Shown: one piece after another, positions 44,062 to 52,408 of the stretch
How positions within the stretch are numbered: the first letter of the stretch is position 1
Layout of the letters: each line of letters starts with the position of its first letter
Origin: Anaerolineae bacterium
GTDB taxonomy: Bacteria; Chloroflexota; Anaerolineae; UBA4142; SHND01
Direction: 5' to 3'
Assembly (NCBI GenBank): GCA_020851635.1
Contig: JADZCJ010000046.1
Coordinates: 1 to 64,000, forward strand
DNA length: 64,000 nucleotides
Position numbers and translations under genes: made by a program
Notes under the pieces: model-generated
Databases searched by the model: none
Told to the model about the DNA's origin: nothing
What the model saw: the letters and a program-made list of their open reading frames with translations, nothing else

Positions 44062-44125
44062 TGGCGAGTTGGGGGAATTGCAGGCAAGCCAGCGTCCTGA
44101 GCTGATTCGGCTGGCGTCTTTTTTT
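44041..44125 (+). promoter_or_regulatory. Attenuator-like leader with alternating arms and terminator
   Basis: Four complementary arms follow the promoter: GCCAG (44041-44045), GGCTGGC (44059-44065), GCCAGC (44088-44093) and GCTGGC (44110-44115), the last followed by a T run to 44125. Arms 1:2 plus 3:4 would terminate; 2:3 would prevent the terminator. The gene controlled starts 175 bases later. The ligand or signal is unknown, and no known riboswitch class was recognised. Confidence 0.5.
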
Positions 44126-44225
44126 ATCGGCGCGAGGGGCGCTCACCGCCCCGCGCATTGAGTCATTTGCTCGAGATTCCCCTTTCGCGACCCCGATATT
44201 TTTTTTGCAAGTTATTCTCGAAAAC

Positions 44226-44289
44226 GCGACTCTATGCGGATACGCTCCGGGTGCAGGGAGTTGCAGCCAACAGCGTCCGTGCGCGTCGC
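44226..44289 (+). promoter_or_regulatory. Stem-loop next to the ribosome site of the PqqD-domain gene
   Basis: Three paired blocks (GCGAC with GTCGC, GCGG with CCGT, ACGCT with AGCGT) form an interrupted stem ending one base before the AGGAGG-type ribosome site at 44290-44295. It may tune translation. Confidence 0.4.
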
Positions 44290-44299
44290 AGGAGGCGTC

Positions 44300-44830
44300 A
44301 TGTCTAGTTTTTCTATCTATCCGAGCGCCCGACACACCAACCTCGTGGTCGAAGAGCTCCATAACGAAATTCTGATCTATGACTCGGAAAACGTTCAAGC
44401 CAGTTGTTTGAACCCCACCGCGGCGCTTGTTTGGAAATATGCCGACGGGAAAACGAGTGTTTCTGAAATTGCCTCGAAAATGTCGGTTGACCTGGGGAGC
44501 AAGGTGGACCCGCGGGTGGTCTATTATGCGCTGGAGCAGCTGGACAAGCGGAACCTCTTGATCGAGCGCGGGACGATGCCGACGCAATACAAGCAGATGA
44601 GCCGGCGCGACTTTTTGGTCAAGGCGGGGATCGTCGGGGCGGCGGTGATGATTCCGGTGATTATTGCGGTGACGGCGCCGACGCCGGCGATGGCGAATAC
44701 GTGTGGTCCGTGTAACCAACCTGGTATTAATAATGCGTCTTCGTGCACTAACCAAGGTCCTGGAGTTTGCCAGCCAAACTGCAATTGTAGCGGCGTCTGC
44801 GTCTCGACGGCTGTATCACCTTGCCCCTAG
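44300..44830 (+). CDS. PqqD-like domain fused to Tat signal and cysteine-rich tail
   Basis: A 176-residue protein in three parts. Residues 1-90 look like a PqqD winged-helix domain (EILIYDSENVQASCLNPTAALVW, DGKTSVSEIA, in parts), the fold used to bind leader peptides in RiPP synthesis. Residues 101-132 form a full Tat signal: SRRDFLVKAG, a hydrophobic stretch, and a cleavage site near PAMA-N. The remaining ~44 residues have 8 Cys (135, 138, 149, 157, 161, 163, 167, 175) with Gly, Pro, Asn and Ser, and no charged residue. The tail is visibly less GC-rich than the front. ATG at 44300 follows GGAGG. Not a standard PqqD; substrate, carrier or peptide precursor roles are open. Confidence 0.85.
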   Translation: MSSFSIYPSARHTNLVVEELHNEILIYDSENVQASCLNPTAALVWKYADGKTSVSEIASKMSVDLGSKVDPRVVYYALEQLDKRNLLIERGTMPTQYKQMSRRDFLVKAGIVGAAVMIPVIIAVTAPTPAMANTCGPCNQPGINNASSCTNQGPGVCQPNCNCSGVCVSTAVSPCP

Positions 44831-44986
44831 AGTGCGATGAGACCCTGGCCAAGCTAGTGCTTGTCTATTGAACTCATCGGGGAAACCTGTAATCGATTTG
44901 TTAGAGCAGACTAACGTCAGTTTAACCCATTTTGGCGACATTTGATCCATGTCGCTGTGCCCCACGTCGAATGGAATTGAATGGCT

Positions 44987-45018
44987 TGCCGCGCGATAGT
45001 TCAGGCGCGGCATTTTTT
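44987..45018 (+). terminator. Intrinsic terminator of the PqqD/Cys-rich gene
   Basis: Arms TGCCGCGC (44987-44994) and GCGCGGCA (45005-45012) with a 10-base loop and six T. It ends the transcript about 160 bases after the gene and makes the C25 protease gene a separate unit. Confidence 0.8.
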
Positions 45019-45099
45019 GTGGATTGAATCAAGACTCTTTGTAGCGTTTGGTGTGTCGGTTCAAGAATCTAAAATGTGACATCTTGGTAGGGGGGGAGT

Positions 45100-48000
45100 A
45101 TGAGTAAAACAATACATCGGATCGCGAGATCTCCAGCGCGACAACTCTGCTGGGTCGGATTGTGCCTTGGGTTGATCGGGGTACTCTTGACAGCAGTCTC
45201 ACCCTCATTTGCTCAGTCGCAAGCGGGAGGGGAGGTGCAGTTGGTGCGCTCGACCTCTAGCGATGTCGTTTTGTTGGTTGAGCCGGAGAAAGCATCCGTC
45301 AACCAGGTGACTGTTGACAGCGGAGTATTTCTCGACATTAAGGTGCCCAAGTGGGGCTATACAAATGCCCCCGGTGAACCTCGCTTGCCGCTTGCTGGCA
45401 GCATGATAGCCATTCCGCAAGACGCACAAGTCTCGGTAAGTGTTCTTCAGGACGAATCTAGTTCCGAGACGCTCTCTAATCCACCTCTCCCGGGTCCGAC
45501 GACTTTGGTCAAATATGTTCCCGAGGAAACATTGCCACAGGACGGGGGGGTCACTTATCGGGCGGGCCCGGTTTACTCCCAAAATGGGTTCTATCCTTCC
45601 CAGTTGGTCGAGGTCTCTGAACCTGCCTTGTGGCGAAGTCAGCGCTATGTGACGGTCCGGATTCATCCTTTTCAGTATAATCCCGCGACGCGTGAGCTAA
45701 TCACCCACAGCAAAGTGCGCGTGCGGCTCGATTTCAATTTGCCTAGGAATGCCCCTGCCGAACGTATCGGAGTTGCCGTTAATGAAGGACCGTTTGAAGA
45801 TGTGCTTGCCGCAGGGCTGTTGAACTATAGCTCTGCAAAATCGTGGCGGACCACGCGGACGACAGCAGAGAGAACGATCGTACCGGAAGGCAAGTCAAGC
45901 GCAAATCCCGCTTACAAGATCATGGTGAATGCTGATGGGATCTACCGTGTGCGGTGTGATGACCTGTCAGCAGCGGGATTTCCGACGGGGTCGGCCGAGT
46001 TTTCCACGTACAAACTCTCAACTTTCGACACCAAAACTGCGGTTTTTGCCGAAGTCGCGATTGCTACCGAGGATGACAACTCGAACAATCGTTGTGACAG
46101 CGGTGAGCTCTTTTTGTTTTGGGGCACAAGCGCCAATACGATCTACACCGATACCAATGTCTATCGGCTTTCGTACGGAAATGGGGCAGGAAAACGCGTC
46201 GCGCCACGTAGCGTAGCAGGAGGAAATGCGGCAACCGCCTTTACGGACAAGGTGCGGGTAGATGACAATCGAACATTTCTTGGCGCTCTCCCCATGAACG
46301 AGAACGCTGACCATTGGTATTCCTATGCGGTCCCAAGTGGCGCCGATCTTGATGGGAACGGAGATCCCAACTCGATTGATTATACCGTGTCGCTGGGCAG
46401 TCCAGTTGCTGCAGGCACAGCCAAGTTGTCCGGTAGTGTGGCGCCTTATTGGTCCGGGAACCATTCATCACGAATTTCTATCAACGGGACTCAAATACTT
46501 GCTGAGGATTGGTCAGGAGGACAGGTCCACAACTTTGTGGTGTCGTTTCCGGCAAATCTCCTGGTGAATGGGAACAATACGATCCGCTATGCCGAGATGC
46601 TGCCGTATCCTAACTATATCTTTGTCAATTCGTTCGAAATTGAATACACCAGCCAGATTGCGGCGCGCAATGATGAACTGCGGTTCAATCAGACCACAAG
46701 CGGAACGTGGAACTATCAGGTCCCGGGGTTTACGAATTCGAATCTAGATGTTTACGACATTACCGATCCAACAAATATTGTTGCAGTTGACCATACGGTC
46801 GCAAATGCCGGAGGGTCTTTTACGCTTCAGTTCTCGGACGATGCGACGGCACCACGCGAGTATTATGCGCTGCGCAACAATCAGCGGAAAACACCAACAA
46901 GTATTGTGCAGGACAGCGGACCTGATCTCAAGAGCACGTCAAATGGCGCGGATTACATCATTATCACGCACCCTAATTTTGCAGCAAACATTCAGCCCCT
47001 TGCGGATTATCGCGCGAGCAAGGGCTGGCGCGTCCAAGTTGTAGATGTCAATGAGATTTATGACCAGTTCGGCTATGGCTTGTTTACGCCGGAGGCAATA
47101 CGCTCGTTTCTTGCCTACGCGTACGCAAATTGGCAAGAGCCGAAACCGGCGTATGCCCTGCTGGTTGGAAATGGCAATTATAATTTCAAGAATTATCCGG
47201 GCGACAGTATCGAGCCCAACTATATTCCGACATTCATCAAGTTGGTTGACCCGTGGATTGGGATGACGGCGACAGACAGCCATATGGTCACTTTGGAACC
47301 GAACAGCCCGCTGCCGAGCATCGCTCTCGGCCGCTTGCCGGTTCTGACGACAGCGCAAGTAGACGCGTGGGTCACAAAAATTACGAACTATGAAACCGCT
47401 CCGCCACCCGGCAGTTGGAGGAATACAGCAACTTTTATCAGCGATAATGCCTATGAATCGAATGGAAACGCCGACAGTGCAGGAGATTTCTGGCAATTCT
47501 CGGATGAAATTGCAAGCGACCCGTATTATGTTCCCGCTCCAATGACGGTCGAACGAATTTACTATAACCCATGCACAAACACGGGCGCGTATCCATGGTG
47601 TGCCTTGCCCTACTCGACCTATTCGTCGGTTGCCTCCACAAGAACTGCATTGTTAGGCGCCTTTAATTCGGGACGCCTCATAATCAACTATGTTGGTCAT
47701 GGTTCGATTGCGGGGTGGGCACACAATTTGTTTTTGTTTAACGATCCTCCCAACCTGACTAATGGTGCCATGTTGGCGATGATGCGACCCATGACGTGCA
47801 TGGACGGGTTTTTTCACAGTCCCGGTTCACAATCGGTGAGCGAGGCGCTTGTGAATCAGACGAATGGTGGCGCAATCGGCTCGTTTGCGCCGACGGGTTT
47901 TGGGGTGGCGTCGGGACATGACTTTTTGGACCGCGGCTTTTTTGAAGCGGTGATGCAAATTGGGCGGACACGGATTGGCGATGCAGCGGTGTTGGGCAAG

Positions 48001-48687
48001 GTCAAACTCTTGACTGACAGTGGGAGTAATCTCGATTTGCTACAGACCTACAATCTATTGGGCGACCCCGCAACCAATCTCGCCATGCCCACAGGTTGGG
48101 TGACGCCGACGCCGACGGAAACACCGACGCTCACGGCAACCCCGACAAACACACCCACCGAGACATATACACCGACGAACACACCGACAGTGACAAACAC
48201 GCCGACGAACACACCCACGGAGACATATACGCCGACGAATACTCCAACGGACACGCCCACCATCACGCCCGGCGGTCCGTCGTTGACGCCGACCGATACA
48301 CTGACGATTACGGAAACTCCAACCATGACGCCGACGCCGACAGAAACGCCAACTGATGTGCCTACGGTTACACCGACGGAAACACCGGCGTGCGTTGCCA
48401 AGCCCGGCAAGCCGGTCCCGCTGTCACCCACCGATGAGGCGCGACCGCTCAAGGTGAGGCCGTGGCTCAAATGGTCGGTAGACTCGTGCACGCAGTGGTC
48501 GCGTTTGTTGATTCGGAAGGATGCCAAGAATGGGACCAAAGTGTTTCGGGGGAATATGACCGAAACGCAATTCAAGCCCGAAGCGCTGGAAAGACAGACG
48601 ACCTATTTCTGGCGCGTAAAGGCGTGCAACGAATTTGGCTGTCAAAAAGGTCGGTGGCAAAGTTTTTATGTGCGTTACAAAGAGTAG
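45100..48687 (+). CDS. Secreted gingipain-like (C25) cysteine protease
   Basis: A 1195-residue exported protein. A signal peptide (hydrophobic about residues 17-34, SPSFAQS) leads to a propeptide and beta-rich domains, a long region with carbohydrate-binding-like appearance (about 250-560), and a caspase-fold C25 domain from about residue 600: His867 in [12 protein letters not shown] and Cys900 in [11 protein letters not shown] Thr-Pro-rich linker (1002-1095) joins a C-terminal fibronectin-III-like domain of about 100 residues with four or so Cys. There is no sorting signal of the Por/type IX kind, as expected without an outer membrane. The gene is less GC-rich than most of the window. It follows the PqqD-fusion gene as a separate transcript. 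Confidence 0.9.
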   Translation: MSKTIHRIARSPARQLCWVGLCLGLIGVLLTAVSPSFAQSQAGGEVQLVRSTSSDVVLLVEPEKASVNQVTVDSGVFLDIKVPKWGYTNAPGEPRLPLAGSMIAIPQDAQVSVSVLQDESSSETLSNPPLPGPTTLVKYVPEETLPQDGGVTYRAGPVYSQNGFYPSQLVEVSEPALWRSQRYVTVRIHPFQYNPATRELITHSKVRVRLDFNLPRNAPAERIGVAVNEGPFEDVLAAGLLNYSSAKSWRTTRTTAERTIVPEGKSSANPAYKIMVNADGIYRVRCDDLSAAGFPTGSAEFSTYKLSTFDTKTAVFAEVAIATEDDNSNNRCDSGELFLFWGTSANTIYTDTNVYRLSYGNGAGKRVAPRSVAGGNAATAFTDKVRVDDNRTFLGALPMNENADHWYSYAVPSGADLDGNGDPNSIDYTVSLGSPVAAGTAKLSGSVAPYWSGNHSSRISINGTQILAEDWSGGQVHNFVVSFPANLLVNGNNTIRYAEMLPYPNYIFVNSFEIEYTSQIAARNDELRFNQTTSGTWNYQVPGFTNSNLDVYDITDPTNIVAVDHTVANAGGSFTLQFSDDATAPREYYALRNNQRKTPTSIVQDSGPDLKSTSNGADYIIITHPNFAANIQPLADYRASKGWRVQVVDVNEIYDQFGYGLFTPEAIRSFLAYAYANWQEPKPAYALLVGNGNYNFKNYPGDSIEPNYIPTFIKLVDPWIGMTATDSHMVTLEPNSPLPSIALGRLPVLTTAQVDAWVTKITNYETAPPPGSWRNTATFISDNAYESNGNADSAGDFWQFSDEIASDPYYVPAPMTVERIYYNPCTNTGAYPWCALPYSTYSSVASTRTALLGAFNSGRLIINYVGHGSIAGWAHNLFLFNDPPNLTNGAMLAMMRPMTCMDGFFHSPGSQSVSEALVNQTNGGAIGSFAPTGFGVASGHDFLDRGFFEAVMQIGRTRIGDAAVLGKVKLLTDSGSNLDLLQTYNLLGDPATNLAMPTGWVTPTPTETPTLTATPTNTPTETYTPTNTPTVTNTPTNTPTETYTPTNTPTDTPTITPGGPSLTPTDTLTITETPTMTPTPTETPTDVPTVTPTETPACVAKPGKPVPLSPTDEARPLKVRPWLKWSVDSCTQWSRLLIRKDAKNGTKVFRGNMTETQFKPEALERQTTYFWRVKACNEFGCQKGRWQSFYVRYKE
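48103..48390 (+). repeat. Degenerate tandem repeat coding a Thr-Pro linker
   Basis: About 290 bases built from ACNCCNACN-type words, coding TPT-rich peptide; a longer unit (coding [15 protein letters not shown]) occurs twice in tandem. It is likely to change length by slippage. The antisense frame is a spurious Val-Gly repeat. Confidence 0.8.
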
Positions 48688-48696
48688 CAAGCAGAG

Positions 48697-48727
48697 AAAA
48701 ACGCCCGCAGAGATGCGGGCGTTTTTT
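48697..48727 (+). terminator. Intrinsic terminator of the C25 protease gene
   Basis: Arms AAAAACGCCCGCA (48697-48709) and TGCGGGCGTTTTTT (48714-48727) with loop GAGA and T run. Confidence 0.92.
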
Positions 48728-48786
48728 GTCTTAAAGGGGGCGGGGGCGGTCGAAATGGCGGGGGGAGAAGACCCGCAGACTCGGGT

Positions 48787-49413
48787 TCAGGTCATTTTGA
48801 CCACAATGTCAGAGATGATGTTGGCGGCTTCATCGCCGCGGTCGGCGGCGTTAGAGAGGTGGCGATAGACCTCGCGCCGTTTGAGCATGACCATGATATC
48901 GTCAAGCGTTTTGGGCTGTTGGAACAATTCAGCCAACGCTTCACGATACAGTCCCTCGGCGCGGTTTTCCAATTTTTTGGCGCGGGTGGCATGTTGGAGG
49001 GCGACCTGTGGGCGGTCGCGCAGCTGGGTGACGCCGAGATGAAGTTCTTCGGCGGCTTCGCGCAGAATCCCCACCATTTTTTGCATCAATTCCGTCGGCT
49101 CGAGTTCAAAGAGCTGGACTTCATCCACAGTGCTGTATGCGTAATCCAGGACATCATCAATGGTGCGTGAGAGGGCAAACAGGTCCTCGCGGTCAATCGG
49201 CGTGACGAACGCGCGATTGAGATCGTCAATGAGGATGCGGCGCAGTTCGTCGGCTTCTTTTTCGATCTGCTCGACGCGGCGCGCATCATTCGGGTCGTGG
49301 GATAGGAAAAAGCGCTCCAACATCTCCAGACCTTGGCGCGTTTTGTCGGCTTGAAGCGTGAGATGCTGCAAGAAATTGTTGGGGCGGGAACGAAAGGGGT
49401 TAGAGAGGCGCAT
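48787..49413 (-). CDS. DUF47 (PhoU-like) phosphate transport accessory protein
   Basis: A 208-residue all-helical protein of the DUF47 family, distant relatives of PhoU that control Pit-type transporters. It begins MRLSNPFRSRPNNFLQHL; the family blocks are VEQIEKEADELRRILIDDLNRAFVTPIDREDLFAL (in parts) and DDVLDYAYSTVDEVQLFE, with E/D-rich metal-binding patterns E-E-D and D--D. The gene follows the phosphate transporter gene on the minus strand, separated by a structured gap of 113 bases. Confidence 0.9.
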   Translation of the reverse strand: MRLSNPFRSRPNNFLQHLTLQADKTRQGLEMLERFFLSHDPNDARRVEQIEKEADELRRILIDDLNRAFVTPIDREDLFALSRTIDDVLDYAYSTVDEVQLFELEPTELMQKMVGILREAAEELHLGVTQLRDRPQVALQHATRAKKLENRAEGLYREALAELFQQPKTLDDIMVMLKRREVYRHLSNAADRGDEAANIISDIVVKMT

Positions 49414-49420
49414 ACGCTAG

Positions 49421-49529
49421 TAGTGCAACAACATGAGATTGCGGCGATGAAGTTCATCGCATAGAGTATCCAGTTTTATAACTCGCGCGCCAGCGCATGA
49501 CTCGGCAATTTCATCATGTTGTTGCACTA
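49421..49529. repeat. Long-range inverted repeat between pit and the DUF47 gene
   Basis: Perfect 16-base arms (49421-49436 and 49514-49529) separated by 77 bases that hold a further hairpin (GCGATGAA/TTCATCGC near 49448-49468). The right arm overlaps the last codons of pit. No coding sequence inside. It may be a miniature mobile element or a structured RNA joint in the operon. Confidence 0.75.
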
Positions 49530-50534
49530 TGTGAGACGGTCAAGCACAAGATATAACGCTGCCGAAAAGACAAAAACTACGGGAATCGTGACGAACCAGG
49601 CGGCAATGATATTGCCCGCCGTGCCCCACCGCACGCCGCGCAGTCGCTCGGCGGCGCCGACACCCATGATCGAGGTGCTGATCACCTGGGTCGAGGAGAC
49701 CGGCACGCCGATGAGGGCGGTGACGAGCATGACACCGGCGGAGGAACCTTGTGAGGTAAAGCCGTGCAAAGGGCGCAGGCGATAGATCTGGCCCCCGAGC
49801 TTGCGAACGAGACGATACCCTCCGGTAGCCACACCGAGCGCAAGGGTGGTCGCGACAAAAGCAACCACCCACGTTTGCACCTGGAACGTGACCTGGAGAC
49901 CCAACAGCACCAGCCCCATCGTAATCAGCCCCATGCTTTGCTGACCGATGTTGGAGCCGTGGCTCATTGCCAGTGCGGCTGTGGTGAAAAAGTGCCCTCG
50001 CTGAAATAAAACATTGATGCGCGGGCTGGCGCCGCGCACCAGCCACAGAATAACTTTTAACGCGATATAGCCCGCGGCAAAGCCGAGCACCGGCGCGAGC
50101 AGCAAGCCGATGAAAATACGGACCATGCCGTCAATCCGAAAGACGCTCCAACCTGCGGCCGCAAAGGCGGCGCCGCTCAGACCCCCCACCAGCGCGTGCG
50201 TGGCGCTGGATGGAAAGCGCAGGAACCACGTCAGCAGCTGCCAGACGATCTGGGAAATGACCATGGCGAGGAGAACATCAAAGTTGATCTCGCTCACGTT
50301 CAGGAAATCCCGCCCAATCGTCAAAGCGATGGCAGAGCCAAAGAGAAAGGGACCGATAAATTCAAAGATGACTGCCAACATAATGGCAGTCCGGGGCGCG
50401 ACCGAGTGCGTCGAGATGGGAGCGGCAACAAGCATGCCAGAATTATTAAAGCCAATAAAGAACGAATACAACGCCATCAGCGCCAGAAAAATAAGGGGGA
50501 CCGGTAAAAGGTATATAGTCAATTCGCTCCGCAA
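49527..50534 (-). CDS. pit: Inorganic phosphate transporter (PiT family)
   Basis: A 335-residue permease of the PiT/PHO4 family that moves metal-phosphate or phosphate with protons or sodium. Ten or so hydrophobic helices; the duplicated signature is visible as the N-terminal GFNNSGMLVAAPISTHSVAPRTA (in parts) and the C-terminal GFTSQGSSAGVMLV with PVSSTQVISTSIMGVG. The DUF47 gene lies downstream in the same direction, which supports joint function in low-affinity phosphate uptake. Confidence 0.92.
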   Translation of the reverse strand: MRSELTIYLLPVPLIFLALMALYSFFIGFNNSGMLVAAPISTHSVAPRTAIMLAVIFEFIGPFLFGSAIALTIGRDFLNVSEINFDVLLAMVISQIVWQLLTWFLRFPSSATHALVGGLSGAAFAAAGWSVFRIDGMVRIFIGLLLAPVLGFAAGYIALKVILWLVRGASPRINVLFQRGHFFTTAALAMSHGSNIGQQSMGLITMGLVLLGLQVTFQVQTWVVAFVATTLALGVATGGYRLVRKLGGQIYRLRPLHGFTSQGSSAGVMLVTALIGVPVSSTQVISTSIMGVGAAERLRGVRWGTAGNIIAAWFVTIPVVFVFSAALYLVLDRLT

Positions 50535-50592
50535 TAATTGTTAAGGAATCTTAACCAAGACATTCTACTACAGATTGGAAAAAATGGACACC

Positions 50593-50623
50593 AAAAAAAA
50601 AGACCGACGCACACGCGTCGGTC
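50593..50623 (-). terminator. Intrinsic terminator of the homocysteine methyltransferase gene
   Basis: On the reverse strand GACCGACGC pairs with GCGTCGGTC around a 3-4 base loop (50603-50623), followed by nine T (complement of the A run 50593-50601). Confidence 0.85.
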
Positions 50624-50700
50624 CCGGGTTTGGTCGCAGTATGCGTGTCCCGTACGCAAAGCGTCCGAGCACGGCGCAAACGCCTGTCACTTTACGGCGC

Positions 50701-51594
50701 TCAGGCGTTGACGCGCAGACGTTCGACCGCTTGCGCGATGGCGCGCAGATGTTGGGGTGTTGTGCCGCAGCAGCCGCCGATGATTTGCGCTCCGGTCTCG
50801 AGCCAGCGTTCGGCTTGCTCGCCCATGATTTCGGGAGTGACGTCATAGATGGCGACATCGTCGTCCGTCATGCGGGGCAGCCCGGCGTTTGGTTTCATCC
50901 AGACGGGCAGGTGGGTTGCGGCGCGCATTTCCTTGAGGTTGATGAGGTTTTCGTCGAGCGAGCGACCGCAGTTTACGCCGACCGCGTCGGCGCCCAGCGC
51001 GGTCATTTCTTTGGCAACCTGTGCCGCTTTCAGTCCCATCATGGTGTTGGTGCCCATATCGAAACTGAACGAGACGACGAGGGGCAAGCCGGTTGCGGCG
51101 CGTGCGCCCTCAAAGGCGGCGGTCGCTTCGCCCAGATCGAATTGCGTTTCGATGACAATCAAATCTACGCCGCCGTCGGCGAGAGCTTGCGCCTGGTCGC
51201 GAAATTGGGCGATGGCGTCCTCTCGCGAGAGCGCGCCGAACGGTTCGAGCAAAGCCCCGGAGGGTCCGATGGAACCTGCCACCCACACGCGTTCGCCCTG
51301 TATGGCGTTGCGCGCCAGGTTGACTGCGCGTTGATTGACCTGCGCGGCAGTTTCAGAAATGCCGGTGTCAGCCAGCCGCATGGCGGTGCCGCCAAAAGTG
51401 TTGGTGAGGATGATATTTGCGCCGGCGAGGATGAAATCGCGGTGGAGTTGCGTCACCTTGGCCGGGGATTCGACGAGCCATTGTTCGGGGGCTTGGCCGC
51501 GTTCAAGCCCGCGCGCTTGATAATTTGTGCCGGTGGCGCCATCGGAAACAAGTCGTTCGCCGCGCGCAAGCACGTCACGGAAATTTTTGCTCAT
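50701..51594 (-). CDS. Homocysteine S-methyltransferase family protein
   Basis: A 297-residue TIM-barrel enzyme with the zinc ligands of the family: GVNCGRSLDEN and the C-terminal GGCCGTTPQHL. The N-terminus has SDGATGTNYQARGLERGQAPE and the first half LTNTFGGTAMRL, as in the homocysteine-binding domain of MetH, BhmT and MmuM. The methyl donor could be S-methylmethionine, betaine or a corrinoid/folate protein; the sequence does not decide. The start at 51594 (MSKNFRDVL) is chosen over 51615. It is a single gene with its own terminator. Confidence 0.9.
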   Translation of the reverse strand: MSKNFRDVLARGERLVSDGATGTNYQARGLERGQAPEQWLVESPAKVTQLHRDFILAGANIILTNTFGGTAMRLADTGISETAAQVNQRAVNLARNAIQGERVWVAGSIGPSGALLEPFGALSREDAIAQFRDQAQALADGGVDLIVIETQFDLGEATAAFEGARAATGLPLVVSFSFDMGTNTMMGLKAAQVAKEMTALGADAVGVNCGRSLDENLINLKEMRAATHLPVWMKPNAGLPRMTDDDVAIYDVTPEIMGEQAERWLETGAQIIGGCCGTTPQHLRAIAQAVERLRVNA

Positions 51595-51711
51595 AGTGTA
51601 CTCGGGTGGGTTCAAAATTTGTTATAACGCAATCGAGAGGAATATACAAGTTTGTAAACAAGGGGTGGAGACTAGAGACCGGGACAAGGGACGATTGAGG
51701 CAAGACGATGT

Positions 51712-52218
51712 TCATTCTGGCTTGAGGGAAAAGTTGAGTTCAAATTCGGCTTGTTGTTGGGTGTCGGCTTGTGCCTGGGCGGGTTGAAAGCCGTCGGCGT
51801 TGACCTGGACGGTGTAAATGCCGGGAGGGAGCACCCAGTTGTAGTTGCCGTTTTCGTCGGTAAGGGCGGCGCGCTCGGGGACGGGAGAGGTGCCGCGTGG
51901 GATTGTGACGGCAGCGCCGTGAATGGGTGCGTCTTGCGGACCGGTGACGCGTCCATAGATTCGCGTTTGACCCGAGGGAAGGGGCTGCTGATTCGGTGGC
52001 GCAGTGCCCAGGTCTATGGTAACGGTATCATCATCCATTGGAGTTGCAGAGGGCGCGGGCGCGGCAGTGGAACCGGGCGGGGGCGGTGTGAGGGTTGCGG
52101 CGGGAGGCGCCGGAGCAAGACCGCCGGGATTGGGCGGAGAGATCTGCCGGTCGAACGCGCAGCCGACCAGGAACAAGGCAATAACGAGCAAGAGCGGGGT
52201 TAATGCAGATGCGCGCAC
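51712..52218 (-). CDS. Small lipoprotein with carboxypeptidase-regulatory-like domain
   Basis: A 168-residue exported lipoprotein when read from the GTG at 52218: a hydrophobic stretch LTPLLLVIALFLVGC ends in a lipobox, then a Pro/Ala/Thr linker (about 60 residues), then a small beta-sandwich domain with IYGRVTGPQDAPIHGAAVTI and the ENGNYNWVLPPGIYTVQV hallmark of CarboxypepD_reg/DUF4480-like folds. The frame also opens at an ATG 21 codons earlier (52281), but the signal fits the GTG better. It lies upstream of no operon partner and 190 bases from the V8-like protease gene. Function: surface binding is inferred. Confidence 0.75.
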   Translation of the reverse strand: MRASALTPLLLVIALFLVGCAFDRQISPPNPGGLAPAPPAATLTPPPPGSTAAPAPSATPMDDDTVTIDLGTAPPNQQPLPSGQTRIYGRVTGPQDAPIHGAAVTIPRGTSPVPERAALTDENGNYNWVLPPGIYTVQVNADGFQPAQAQADTQQQAEFELNFSLKPE

Positions 52219-52325
52219 GAGCGGTTCCCGGTCGCGGTTAAACCAAGAATGCAAAGCGAGGATAATGAAAGAGCGTAGCACAATAGTTGTCGAGGGCGGA
52301 TAGAGCCGCCGCTGCTTGGTGATGC

Positions 52326-52358
52326 GCGAGGGGCAAACGCAGTTTGTTTGCCCCTCGC
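52326..52358. repeat. Hairpin after the V8-like protease gene
   Basis: Perfect 13-base arms (52326-52338 and 52346-52358) with a 7-base loop and no T run on either strand. It stands between the stop of the protease gene and the lipoprotein gene and may be a terminator of the rho-independent type without U tract, or a 3' stabiliser. Confidence 0.65.
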
Positions 52359-52408
52359 CATTCCGTTGACGTGATTCCCGCTGTCATCCGAGGACAGCTG
52401 AGATACGA

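Noticed and set aside
43515-44299. Search for a tRNA or small gene in the subtilisin to PqqD gap
   Set aside because: Only repeats, promoter, leader structure and the truncated coiled-coil copy were found; no cloverleaf or TTCGA-type T-loop.
48103-48390. Possible CRISPR array
   Set aside because: The repeats are in frame, short, degenerate and code Thr-Pro; no regular spacers.
48048-48575. Minus-strand Val-Gly repeat protein
   Set aside because: Mirror reading of the Thr-Pro linker repeat of the C25 protease; low-complexity artefact.
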